Shown here one piece after another: positions 32,513 to 41,089 of a DNA stretch of 64,000 bases. How positions within the stretch are numbered: the first letter of the stretch is position 1; every line of letters starts with the position of its first letter. Location: positions 558,001 through 622,000 of the forward strand of contig NZ_FTMG01000001.1 of NCBI RefSeq assembly GCF_900155965.1, written 5' to 3'. The translations under genes were made by a program, and so were the position numbers. This DNA is from Mucilaginibacter lappiensis. GTDB taxonomy: Bacteria; Bacteroidota; Bacteroidia; Sphingobacteriales; Sphingobacteriaceae. The notes under the pieces were generated by a model, which searched no databases, was not told where the DNA came from, and saw nothing but the letters and a program-made list of their open reading frames with translations.

Positions 32513-34000
32513 ATGGAAAACTTTACAATGCTCCAATTTTTTGAATGGTATTATCCAGCGAACAGCAGTTTGTGGAACCATTTCAAAGCTGATGCCGAAC
32601 ACCTAAAGAAAATAGGTATAGACACTGTTTGGTTACCACCGGCACATAAAGGTATGGCCGGTAATCAGGCAAATGGCTACGATTCTTATGATTTATATGA
32701 TTTGGGTGAATTTGACCAGAAAGGTTCGGTCGCCACCAAATACGGCACCAAGCAGGAACTCATTGATGCAGTAGCGGCTGGTAAAGCGGCCGGACTTAAA
32801 ATATATGTGGATATTGTTCTCAATCACATGGGTGGTGCCGACCAAACGGAAATTATTACTGTTCGAAAAGTTAACCCGGAGAACCGTAACGAATTTATCA
32901 GCGAGCCTTACGAGATCGAAGCCTTGACCAAATTCACTTTTCCTGGCAGAAACGGCAAGTATTCTCAATTTGTTTGGGATTATCTGTGTTTCGCAGGCGT
33001 GGATCATGACGTGCGTACCAAGGAGACCGCCATCTTCAGTATCCAGAATGAATATGGTGAAGGCTGGCAGCAGGTAATGTCTAAAGAAAATGGGAATTAT
33101 GATTTCCTGATGTTAGATGATATTGAGTTTCGTAATCCAAATGTCCGCGAGGAGTTGAAGCGCTGGGGCAAATGGTTTTATGAAACTGTAGGCTTCAATG
33201 GCTTCCGTTTGGATGCGATCAAGCATATGGACCCGACCTTTTTTAATGAATGGCTTGATTACTTAAGAACAGAATCGGGCCACGAATTTTTCACCGTAGG
33301 CGAGTATTGGGAGCCCAACGACCTGCAACCCATGTTGGATTATATTGAGATCACAGGCGGACGATTTTCTTTATTTGATGCGCCTTTGCAGGGTAATTTC
33401 CACGAAGCATCAAACGAAGGCATTAAGTATAATCTCTGCGCGATTTTCGACGGAACTTTAGTAAAGGCTAATCCCGGCTTGGCGGTAACGTTGGTTGAGA
33501 ACCATGATACACAGCCTTTACAGTCCCTGGAACAACCGGTAAAAGCATGGTTCCGTCCCCTGGCTTATGCACTTATCCTGTTACGAGCTGACGGTTATCC
33601 CTGTGTTTTCTACACCGATCTATATGGCTCTACCTACAAGGACAAAGGCGACGACGGCAAAAACCATACAGTAACGCTTAAAAAGATGGACGAAATGGAA
33701 ACACTGCTGTATATCCGCAAAAACTTGGCTTATGGAAAGCAGCGTGATTATTTTGATCATCAGAACTGTATCGGCTGGACAAGGACAGGTGATGAAGAGC
33801 ATTCCGATTCGGGCTGTGCTGTTATCTTATCTAATGGAGAGCCCGGCACTAAAAATATGGAAATAGGTATTCAATTTGCTGGTAAAGTTTTCGTCGATTA
33901 TTTAAATAAAATTGGTGAAGAGATCATAATCAATGGAGATGGTTGGGCAGAATTTAAAGTAAATGCAGGATCCGTTTCTGTTTGGGCCCTGAAAAATTAA
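32513..34000 (+). CDS. Alpha-amylase, GH13 family (cytoplasmic)
   Basis: From ATG 32513 (MENFTMLQFFEWYYPAN) there are 495 residues, with no signal peptide. The (beta/alpha)8 GH13 motifs are complete: DIVLNHMGG, GFRLDAIKHM (nucleophile Asp234), FFTVGEYW (acid/base Glu264) and VENHDTQPL (Asp332). A C-terminal beta domain ends at about 495. Length and motif wording fit the GH13_5 group of intracellular amylases that hydrolyse alpha-1,4-glucans. Its place at the end of a stress block fits glycogen or trehalose-type carbon handling (inference). Confidence 0.93.
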   Translation: MENFTMLQFFEWYYPANSSLWNHFKADAEHLKKIGIDTVWLPPAHKGMAGNQANGYDSYDLYDLGEFDQKGSVATKYGTKQELIDAVAAGKAAGLKIYVDIVLNHMGGADQTEIITVRKVNPENRNEFISEPYEIEALTKFTFPGRNGKYSQFVWDYLCFAGVDHDVRTKETAIFSIQNEYGEGWQQVMSKENGNYDFLMLDDIEFRNPNVREELKRWGKWFYETVGFNGFRLDAIKHMDPTFFNEWLDYLRTESGHEFFTVGEYWEPNDLQPMLDYIEITGGRFSLFDAPLQGNFHEASNEGIKYNLCAIFDGTLVKANPGLAVTLVENHDTQPLQSLEQPVKAWFRPLAYALILLRADGYPCVFYTDLYGSTYKDKGDDGKNHTVTLKKMDEMETLLYIRKNLAYGKQRDYFDHQNCIGWTRTGDEEHSDSGCAVILSNGEPGTKNMEIGIQFAGKVFVDYLNKIGEEIIINGDGWAEFKVNAGSVSVWALKN

Positions 34001-34120
34001 GCCACGTGAATTATAAATGAGCAAAGGTTCCTGACCTAATTTCGAGCATTTGTACAATGTTATAATATAATTATCTAACCCTTTCCATTTAATTCTTTTT
34101 CCTACCCTTAGGATACAAAA

Positions 34121-34275
34121 TGATTTACAGTTATAAGGCGCTTTGGTAAATGCATACCAAGTAGTTGATAGCTGATGATATATCAGAAAGGCGGTAATTT
34201 GTTCGTTTTTTGCCGTGTTTTTAAGATCGTGGCAATCTTTCTTTTAACCCATATAATAAATTGATTTACAGTTAT
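34121..34275 (+). repeat. Direct repeats TGATTTACAGTTAT flanking a possible att region
   Basis: The 14-mer TGATTTACAGTTAT occurs at 34121-34134 and 34262-34275, in the same orientation and 141 bases apart. The second copy lies about 13 bases before GTTCAGAATCCTCCGCC, a tRNA-3'-end-like stretch at the left edge of the right 263-bp repeat. This arrangement resembles arm-type integrase sites next to an attachment core. No integrase gene is in the window. The rest of the 34001-34302 gap holds no gene. Confidence 0.45.
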
Positions 34276-34302
34276 TTATATAGAAAAGTTCAGAATCCTC
34301 CG

Positions 34303-34565
34303 CCACTTAAGGAAACAGCCACTTCTGGTTGTTTCCTTTTTATTTATATATACTACTGATTATCAAAAGATTAATTGTTAATTCATCGAACAAAATTGTG
34401 TTCGACATTTAGGGCGTTTTTCTTCTCAAATACTGATTACTCCAAAAAAGTCATTTAGTTCACGTTAAAAGAATATTTTGGGGTTCGACTTTCCTTGGCT
34501 CCTCAACAGTTGCAACAGGTCACTTATTTTTTTGTGATTAGCTTTGAGTAAGTTAATCATTTTTA
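34303..34565 (+). repeat. 263-bp direct repeat, right copy
   Basis: Near-identical to 11006-11268 in the same orientation. It contains the same hairpin (AAGGAAACAGCCA 34309-34321, TGGTTGTTTCCTT 34326-34338), the TCGAACA N6 TGTTCGA inverted repeat (34386-34405) and GTGTTCGAC at 34398-34406. The last nonamer of the left copy is GGGTTCGAC here (34481-34489). Another GGTTCGAC follows just outside at 34573-34580. Confidence 0.9.
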
Positions 34566-34690
34566 GTAACCTGGTTCGACGGTGACTATATCAGTTTTTA
34601 TTTTTTGCCATATTTTCTGAAAGCGACTACAAACTGAAAGATAAGGTAATTATAAAAGATTTTTGGCTAAAAATATTAGTCCAAACATCT

Positions 34691-34718
34691 AGTTAGCCAG
34701 CTAATTATTATATCTTTG
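34691..34718 (+). promoter_or_regulatory. marR-like promoter with palindromic operator
   Basis: The near-palindrome AGTTAGCCAGCTAATT (34691-34706) is followed by a consensus Bacteroidota -7 box TATCTTTG (34711-34718). The ATG at 34722 is only three bases further, so the transcript is probably leaderless or nearly so. The same operator is found before the next gene, which suggests that the MarR protein controls both. Confidence 0.75.
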
Positions 34719-34721
34719 CAT

Positions 34722-35144
34722 ATGGAATCTACTAACATCAGCGGTTTGTTTTATCAGATCTGCAAACAGCGGAGAAACTTACTTACGAAACAATTGGTCT
34801 CCATTGGGCTTTATGCGGGGCAGGATATATTGTTACATTACTTATCCCATGGACCTGAGGAGGGTATGATGGTCTTAGAACTTACAGAGAAAATGGCTGT
34901 TCAAGCCTCTACTGTCTCTAATATGATCCGGCGTATGGAGGCAAGTGGTTTAATCCACAAGCAAGGCGACGCCCAGGATAGAAGGGCTCTACGCATATTT
35001 ATTACCCCTAAAGGCAAAGAAATATTAACAGAGGTGGCTTCAATATGGAAGAAAACCCGTGAACAGACAATCAAAGGACTTACAGAAAAAGAACAAAAAA
35101 CATTAAGTTACCTGCTTGAAAAAGTAAAAGAAAATATGAGTTGA
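34722..35144 (+). CDS. MarR-family transcriptional regulator
   Basis: 140 residues from ATG 34722 (MESTNISGLFYQICKQRR). It has a winged helix with AVQASTVSNMIRRMEASGLI as recognition region and DAQDRRALRIFITPKGKEIL as the wing, flanked by N- and C-terminal dimerisation helices. MarR proteins usually repress themselves and an adjacent exporter, releasing DNA on binding small aromatic ligands. The next gene is a FUSC-type membrane protein, and both promoters carry the same palindrome. Confidence 0.93.
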   Translation: MESTNISGLFYQICKQRRNLLTKQLVSIGLYAGQDILLHYLSHGPEEGMMVLELTEKMAVQASTVSNMIRRMEASGLIHKQGDAQDRRALRIFITPKGKEILTEVASIWKKTREQTIKGLTEKEQKTLSYLLEKVKENMS

Positions 35145-35150
35145 TATTTT

Positions 35151-35179
35151 TTGTAAAAATAGTTAGTCGGCTAACTTTA
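35151..35179 (+). promoter_or_regulatory. Promoter of the FUSC gene with embedded MarR-type operator
   Basis: TTG (35151-35153), 18-base spacer, TAACTTTA (35172-35179). The palindrome AGTTAGTCGGCTAACT (35161-35176; arms AGTTAG/CTAACT) occupies the spacer and -7 region, where a bound repressor would block RNA polymerase. Confidence 0.7.
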
Positions 35180-35194
35180 TTATGAGGCAGTAAA

Positions 35195-36316
35195 ATGAAT
35201 ATAAGTAAAAATAGATTAATAATTTCTGCCAAACCGGTCGGGAGGTTTCTTATGGATAGTTGTCGCTGGTCAGCACCTGAAGTATTCCCTCTACATCAGA
35301 TTCTCTCGTCGATGTTGGGTTTTACTCTGCCTCTTGTAATTGGCATTATTACGGGCCATGTGCCAATTAGTTTGGCGGTTGCCTTCGGTGGGCTTGCGTT
35401 AAGCAGTAATACAGGTGAAACATCCAGGCGGCAATTACAAGACGGATTGTATACCTTGATTGCCGGAAGCCTCGCCGTGTTTACTGGAGCCTCTGTTGCG
35501 GGTAATGGCCTATGGAGTTTTTTTATAATTCCTTTTATAGTCGCCTTTGCGGGCCTGGTAGGCGGTATCAATAGGATAATGGCATGGGCAACAACTCAAT
35601 TTATTGTTTTTACTATTATTGCCACCAACTTTAGCGTGCATAAAGCAAGTCCGCTGGCCATAACTATACTGTTTCTTATCGGCGGTATATATACAATAAC
35701 ACTGTCGCTCATTTTAAGAACATTATTTAAACCTGTTTCCCCTATTGGCGAAGCATCGCGATCGAAATACACAGCAAAACAAGTACTAACACGTTGGTGC
35801 AAGTCACTTGTCCATTTTTCAGGCTGGTTATACCCGGCAAGGATATTCACATGCTTAATAATTGCAGAAATATTTGAACAGATTTATCCACATCATCACG
35901 GCTATTGGGTATTGCTTACTGTAGCAATCCTTGTGAAACGTAAAAATGACACCATGACCCTGCAAATATTCCAGCGTGCGGCAGGCACAGTTTTGGGTGT
36001 TATAGTTGCTGATATAGTTTTGCTTTGGTCGCCTTCTGTTTGGTTTACTGTAGCTATAATTGCAGTAATCGCTGGCGCACGACCTATATTAAAACAAGCT
36101 CATTATATAAGTTACTCAACCGCTATGGTTCCGCTTGTTATATTGCTTTCAGGATTCGGAAAAGACTTGCCAGGTGATGTTATTTCGGACCGTATAATCA
36201 CTACTTTTATTGGCTGCTTTCTCAGTCTGACATTGGGTTATTGGTTCTGGATAAAACATTCTTTGAAAGAGCAATATCTTATTAGTAATAAGCATAGTCA
36301 AAGGTTACTGGAATAA
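35195..36316 (+). CDS. FUSC-family inner-membrane protein (possible aromatic-acid exporter)
   Basis: 373 residues with two clusters of membrane helices (about 35-165 and 205-345) separated by a short soluble stretch. The second cluster contains YPHHHGYWVLLTVAILVKRK and TLQIFQRAAGTVLGVIVADI, the FUSC-like signature (YWVLLTVAIVLRP, RILGTLLGA). It is much shorter than YccS/AaeB-type proteins because the cytoplasmic domain is missing. FUSC proteins export fusaric and other aromatic acids. The MarR gene lies 50 bp upstream and shares an operator with it. Confidence 0.85.
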   Translation: MNISKNRLIISAKPVGRFLMDSCRWSAPEVFPLHQILSSMLGFTLPLVIGIITGHVPISLAVAFGGLALSSNTGETSRRQLQDGLYTLIAGSLAVFTGASVAGNGLWSFFIIPFIVAFAGLVGGINRIMAWATTQFIVFTIIATNFSVHKASPLAITILFLIGGIYTITLSLILRTLFKPVSPIGEASRSKYTAKQVLTRWCKSLVHFSGWLYPARIFTCLIIAEIFEQIYPHHHGYWVLLTVAILVKRKNDTMTLQIFQRAAGTVLGVIVADIVLLWSPSVWFTVAIIAVIAGARPILKQAHYISYSTAMVPLVILLSGFGKDLPGDVISDRIITTFIGCFLSLTLGYWFWIKHSLKEQYLISNKHSQRLLE

Positions 36317-36638
36317 TTGGTTCGAGGCTAATGAGATTAGACTCGAACCAGGGATCCTCTGATTAACGGGCGAATGGCCGACCTCTTCAATATCCTTTGA
36401 CAAAGCATTGAAGTTATATAAAGAGAAATATCCGGGGTAAATAATGCAATTCAACTTACTTCAAAATATGAATAAAAAGTCAGGGTAAAAGCACACCCTT
36501 ACTCAAGGGGCAAGGCTTTTAATTATTAACTATTAACTGGTCCTTCATTAACTAAATAAAGGCCTATAAAGAACAGAGTATAAATTGAGTCCACTTTTTA
36601 AAATGGCTATGACTTATATTTTTATTTATTTGATTGTT
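36317..36638. other. Intergenic region with tRNA-like hairpin
   Basis: A hairpin GGTTCGAG-G-CTAAT / ATTAG-A-CTCGAACC lies immediately after the FUSC stop (about 36320-36350), with one mismatch in the stem. Read on the minus strand, GTTAATCAGAGGATCCCTGG followed by TTCGAGT resembles the anticodon-3' and T-arm part of a tRNA, but the acceptor end does not follow. It may be a terminator or a tRNA-derived remnant. The remaining 280 bases show nothing convincing. Confidence 0.45.
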
Positions 36639-37312
36639 TTATTTTACTTCGCTTTTTTCTGGCAATAACACCAACCGGATATAATTCTTCCCGCTTAAAT
36701 ATTTATTCGTTATAGCTTTTAAACTCTCCGGGGTCACTTTTTCCAGGTTGCTATCATAGGCATTCAGCTCATGCAAATCGTCGTGATTTTGCAAGCTGGT
36801 GACTAAATAATCCAACCACCAGTTGTTCGATTTCAGGGATGTTTCCCACGTGCGTCGATCCTCGGCTTTGTACTTATCAATATTAACCTGCGGCGGCCCC
36901 GTGGCTTTTAGTTTCTCAATCTCCTCCATCGTCGACGCGATCAGTTTTTCTACATTCTGTGGACCACAGCCAAATGAAATGGTAAAACTATAACGAGACT
37001 GAGGGTACTTAGTCGCTTCTTCTCCCACTCTGGGGCTATAAACACCGCTTTCATCTTCACGTAAGCGTTCGATGAGTCTGATCTGCAATACCTCTTTTAA
37101 GGCATCCAGTTGCACTTGTTCAGCAGCACTGTAGTCAAAAGTGCCCGAGAAGATCAGATTGACCCTGGCTTTGGGTTCGGTGCCTTTGTACACCGTTTTT
37201 TCTATCCTGCCGGTCGGCGGGTATATACCCAGATCCTTATAGTTTTCACTTTTATAGGTAGAGGGAAGCCCACCCATGTATTTCTCCAGTAAAGGTTTTA
37301 TTTCATCAACTT
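36639..37312 (-). pseudogene. C-terminal remnant of an M16 family zinc peptidase
   Basis: The longest ATG frame (37277) gives 212 residues, but the homologous reading continues upstream as DEIKPLLEKYMGGLPST until a stop at about 37310. This is the last quarter of a PqqL-type M16 peptidase: RLIERLREDESGVYSPRVGE carries the conserved R/Y pair, and VTPESLKAITNKYLSGKNYI is the usual C-terminus. The zinc motif HxxEH and about 700 residues are missing, so it cannot be active. The break lies about 60 bases from repeat copy 3, consistent with truncation by an insertion or rearrangement. Confidence 0.85.
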
Positions 37313-37373
37313 AATTAGTTCCATTTAAAGATGAAATAATTGGAATTAAAATATTATTTATACCCAAACAACT

Positions 37374-37477
37374 ACTTGATTTTCAATTCACTAATCAATA
37401 GTAAAAGAGGAATTAAATGTCCGACCTGACTCCCACCCACTCCACTTAAGGAGATGGTCGATTGAGATCATCTCCTT
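37374..37477 (+). repeat. Repeat copy 3 (diverged), with covarying hairpin
   Basis: Aligns with 10938-11041: ACTTGATTTTCAA, GTAAAAGAGGAATTAA, CGACCTG and CTCCACTTAAGG are shared. The hairpin arms AAGGAGATGGTC (37448-37459) and GATCATCTCCTT (37466-37477) differ in sequence from copy 1 but keep 12 pairs, including a G-T wobble at pair 10. The rest of the gap 37313-37653 has no gene. Confidence 0.75.
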
Positions 37478-37653
37478 TATCAGAAAAAGCGATGTCGGTA
37501 TCGAGGCGTAACCATGCGGAAAGAATGATTGAGAGACCACAGCTGGTATCTCCCCAGTAACAATGATCATAACATTATTATCGCTTTTTATTCCTGATTA
37601 TTCTAAAGACATTACCAATGGAATTTATCAGAAAATGGCGGAAGTAAAACTGA

Positions 37654-40341
37654 TCAAAAATCAGGGTTGAAACTTAATTTGATACCATAACGGGATGCGC
37701 CAGGGTGATCAAGATAGTTAAAGCGTTTTATCCCGTCGATCCGGAGAAATTTGAATATATTTCCTATGCCCACACCTGCTTCGATATAGGGCTTGCTGCC
37801 AAGGGCATAGGTACCGTTCGCTCCGTTTCCTGCAACCGGAAAGTTATAGAGACCCGAAGAATAAAGCGGGTTGTTTTCATTCCGGAGTCCTCCAAAAAGT
37901 ATTTTTCCGGTTAGGTATTCCCGCCATTTCAAATGCTCTATCAACGGGATTTTATTCAGGAAGAAGCCATTAAAGCTTTGGGTAAGATTAAGGCCTGCAT
38001 AATGATCACTTACAAATTCAAGGTAAGTCATCTGGTTATAGGCATCCGGATCATAAGCGATTGATTGGTTTGCAGGACTGATACTAAGCAGCGGAAAAGG
38101 AACCTTACCATTAAGATAACCTCCCAGAAGCGTAATATCCGCAAACCCGAGCTGGGAAAAGTAAAACCGCTTAAAAATATTAAGCCCTAGCGTGGTATAA
38201 TTGTACGAACCATTGAATAAACCCTTGATGCCATGATTCACTTGTAAGTAAAGTATTGGGTATTTACTGTAAATGGTTCTTCGGTATACAGTACCCTGCA
38301 AAATTTGCTCGTGTGGGGCATAACGCAACCCCAGGTCAACCTCACTCGTTCTCAGATGATCAACAATTTGATCATCCGGGGAATTATGCTGGTACACGAG
38401 TCTCCCAGCGGCCCGTTGATCCCAGTTCCGGAAAGCCAGGTTATAGGAGAAATGATTTTCAAAATCTTTAACATATTCGGCTTTGAATGTCCGGTTATAT
38501 ATCCAATATGCAGTAGTGCCTGATTGAAAAGAAGACACCGCCGCCTGCTGATTGATGATCGAAAAGTTTTGTCCCGGTACACCAATATCATATTGATAGG
38601 TTAATTTGAAATAATCGTTCGGAAACCGGTAGAAAGCCGTCTTATTGATGGCAATATAGGTACTCAGATCGTACTTTATTTGTTTGTCCCTTGTCCCATA
38701 GGCTGCGTAACCTTCGAAATATAGAGTCTTACTGAGCGCTGGTGTCGTGCGCCCTCCTATCTGGAAACGGGGGCCTTCTTCGCTGTCATACGAAAAAAAC
38801 GAACCCACCGGTCCAAGCTGTACAGGTCCCCAACTGGCATAACCACCAGTCAACGTCGCCGCCACCCAGGTAGCCCGCTTAAATTGGGGCATCTTTTCCA
38901 GCCTGCTGATACGGGGATAAACCCTCGCCTGTTGAGCTGTCAGGGTATCCGGACGGTGCTGCGCCCAATAAGCTGTATCTGGATTATCGGCATCAGGTAC
39001 TGTTTGCAGGTCCTTTCCTTTGTAAAATACCTCTGGGAGTGCTGAATTCAATAAATAATTAGAAAAAACAACTGTACGCTCACCGTTTACACCAAAACCC
39101 TTATTTTTAAAAACACCAAAGTCTGCCTTAACGTCGCTTTTACTCAGATAATAGCGGCCGTTTGAAAAAGGCAAAAAATCAAGCCGTATCTGGAGTGAAC
39201 GCATAAAGTTAATGTTGATATGCTTATTCACCTTCAGTTCACAGGACTGCACTGCGAAATGCCCATCCTGGGTAACCAGGAGTTTTCCTTCAAAAAGAAG
39301 ATCTCCCTGGTTTCTTGGCGTGAAACTGATCTCGATCAGTTTATTTTTCCCCGCCCGAATGGTATCGGTTATGAAAAATTTATAAAAATCGGGCGCATGG
39401 TCTGCTATTGGGCTCAGGAACTGGTTAGTGATAATAAAAATATTATTGGCGTAGATGTCAATAGTATTACCATAAAGACGGTTAAGGTATACATCCACAC
39501 CAGCCGTATCAATAAACTTCAGTATGTTGGCTTCCTTCTGCGCAACCAAAATTTTGATGGCCTTTTCCGGTGATTTCCTATAATAGTTCCTGAATACTTT
39601 TTCACTGAAATAGGCAGGTAACAGTGCTTGTTTTTTTTCACCATTACGGACTGTGTCCAGCATAAATTTATACATTTTGAAAAACCGATTATTGATCAGA
39701 GCCGCAGGAATATCAACAAACGAAAGATTGATTCGTTCATATTGCTCATATTGCAGATAATCGGCGCTCGTCATCCTATTCTCCTCCTTATGATTGATGA
39801 CCTCCCTGATCAGATCGACAGCCGGGTTACCTTTATTCCTGTAGCGCTTCTTCTTTCCGGAGGTTATGGCAACTTCTTTCAATTGGGTTTGACTGCTGTG
39901 CATCGATACATTCAAAACATTATCCTTACCGGGCGCTATACTTTTAGTCACCTGTTGATAACCCACATATGAAAATGTAACCCGATTATAACTACCGGGA
40001 GCAGACAGATAAAAATCCCCCTGTTGATCTGTCACTGTACCATATCTGCTTCCGTTAATTTTCACATTGATTAAAGGAAGCGGATGATGAGTGTCAACAT
40101 CAGTAACCCTACCCTTAATGGTTGTAAAAACACCAGCATCATTGTTCATGCCGGCGGTCTCAGGTGTCGTGTTTTTTTTCCCTCCGTCTCCGCTGGGTTG
40201 CTGAGCACTGACTCCATTGCAAATACCAAAAAAAATTACCAGGACTAATATATTAATAAATCGCTTGGGCAAACTGCATAAAACAAAGCTACAAACTAAA
40301 ATCAGTTGTCTGAACGGGGTTATCGACTGTAATTGTTTCAA
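37654..40341 (-). CDS. DUF5686 family outer-membrane protein with carboxypeptidase-like regulatory domain
   Basis: 895 residues. After an N-terminal signal region comes a CarboxypepD_reg-like domain (about 72-155; TIKGRVTDVDTHHPLPLINV, FSYVGYQQVTKSI). Then follows the DUF5686 region (about 160-895) with beta-rich barrel-like strands and a final aromatic strand (RYGIKLSFNPDF). Such proteins are widespread in Bacteroidota, are thought to be TonB-independent barrels, and have no assigned substrate. The first 45 residues contain two hydrophobic stretches, so the true start may be the internal MKQ or a later start. It is monocistronic as far as seen. Confidence 0.88.
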   Translation of the reverse strand: MKQLQSITPFRQLILVCSFVLCSLPKRFINILVLVIFFGICNGVSAQQPSGDGGKKNTTPETAGMNNDAGVFTTIKGRVTDVDTHHPLPLINVKINGSRYGTVTDQQGDFYLSAPGSYNRVTFSYVGYQQVTKSIAPGKDNVLNVSMHSSQTQLKEVAITSGKKKRYRNKGNPAVDLIREVINHKEENRMTSADYLQYEQYERINLSFVDIPAALINNRFFKMYKFMLDTVRNGEKKQALLPAYFSEKVFRNYYRKSPEKAIKILVAQKEANILKFIDTAGVDVYLNRLYGNTIDIYANNIFIITNQFLSPIADHAPDFYKFFITDTIRAGKNKLIEISFTPRNQGDLLFEGKLLVTQDGHFAVQSCELKVNKHININFMRSLQIRLDFLPFSNGRYYLSKSDVKADFGVFKNKGFGVNGERTVVFSNYLLNSALPEVFYKGKDLQTVPDADNPDTAYWAQHRPDTLTAQQARVYPRISRLEKMPQFKRATWVAATLTGGYASWGPVQLGPVGSFFSYDSEEGPRFQIGGRTTPALSKTLYFEGYAAYGTRDKQIKYDLSTYIAINKTAFYRFPNDYFKLTYQYDIGVPGQNFSIINQQAAVSSFQSGTTAYWIYNRTFKAEYVKDFENHFSYNLAFRNWDQRAAGRLVYQHNSPDDQIVDHLRTSEVDLGLRYAPHEQILQGTVYRRTIYSKYPILYLQVNHGIKGLFNGSYNYTTLGLNIFKRFYFSQLGFADITLLGGYLNGKVPFPLLSISPANQSIAYDPDAYNQMTYLEFVSDHYAGLNLTQSFNGFFLNKIPLIEHLKWREYLTGKILFGGLRNENNPLYSSGLYNFPVAGNGANGTYALGSKPYIEAGVGIGNIFKFLRIDGIKRFNYLDHPGASRYGIKLSFNPDF

Positions 40342-41089
40342 TGAAGAATATGAAAAATGTGAAGTAGCTATGGCGTCATTTGGCTGGGATTTGTGAATAC
40401 TTAACGGTGACGAAATTCGACCTCAATTCTGAATATTTTCTGAAAAACTGTAGGCCAATCTCAATAAATCGATAATGTGCTACTTCAGACAAACAGGAAA
40501 AGTGATACCCAAAAAAAACAAGAAGGCTAAATAAATAGTACATATTTGATTTCTACATCTTGATTTTAAACATCCCGTTAAGCCTTCAACAAGATAGATA
40601 ATTTTCAGATCTTTCAACGGGCTTAACGGAAAAATAATAACGCACTCAGAAGTTCAAAAAAACCAGCAAAGGTTTTTATCTTGAAATAAAACGCGCATCT
40701 ATTGACTTAAAACGCAGATTAGAAATTGGCAGAAAATGCAAAGTGACTTTAACGATATCGTTAAAGTCACTTTGCTCCTGATCCTCAGCATAATTTGAAC
40801 CTCTTAGTTGAAAATCCACGATGAAGCGGAAGATCAGAATAGTAATTATCCTAGCTCTTTATAACAATTGTTAAAAAGGAAGAAACGCCCCCTAACCCTT
40901 CCTGAATTAGGTTGAATCATTGATATATAACTGTTAAGACATCAACCCGGGTATTAATACCGGCTATTTTTGTATGATAAATACGAAACCAGTTGACAGC
41001 AGCGAAATCATAAACCGAAGTTAGTTATCTTCTATCTTTATAAAAAGATAGTATCTATAGTCTAAAAGGAGTACCTCATCTTAAACCCA
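40342..41089. other. Intergenic region with a perfect 38-bp palindrome and other inverted repeats
   Basis: No gene found. Features: CCGTTAAGCC (40575-40584) and GGCTTAACGG (40620-40629), an exact inverted repeat; a perfect 38-bp palindrome at 40738-40775; and CTATCTTT-ATAA-AAAGATAG (41032-41051), a small hairpin downstream of the GntR-family gene that may end its transcript. Confidence 0.6.
40738..40775. repeat. Perfect 38-bp palindrome
   Basis: Left arm GCAAAGTGACTTTAACGAT and right arm ATCGTTAAAGTCACTTTGC are exact reverse complements with no spacer. Neither side has a clear T-run (plus side CTCCTG, minus side ATTTTCT), so it does not look like an ordinary terminator. Confidence 0.85.

Noticed and set aside
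41032..41051. CRISPR-like or transposon terminal repeat
   Set aside because: Only a single short hairpin is present; there are no spaced repeats, target duplications or transposase.
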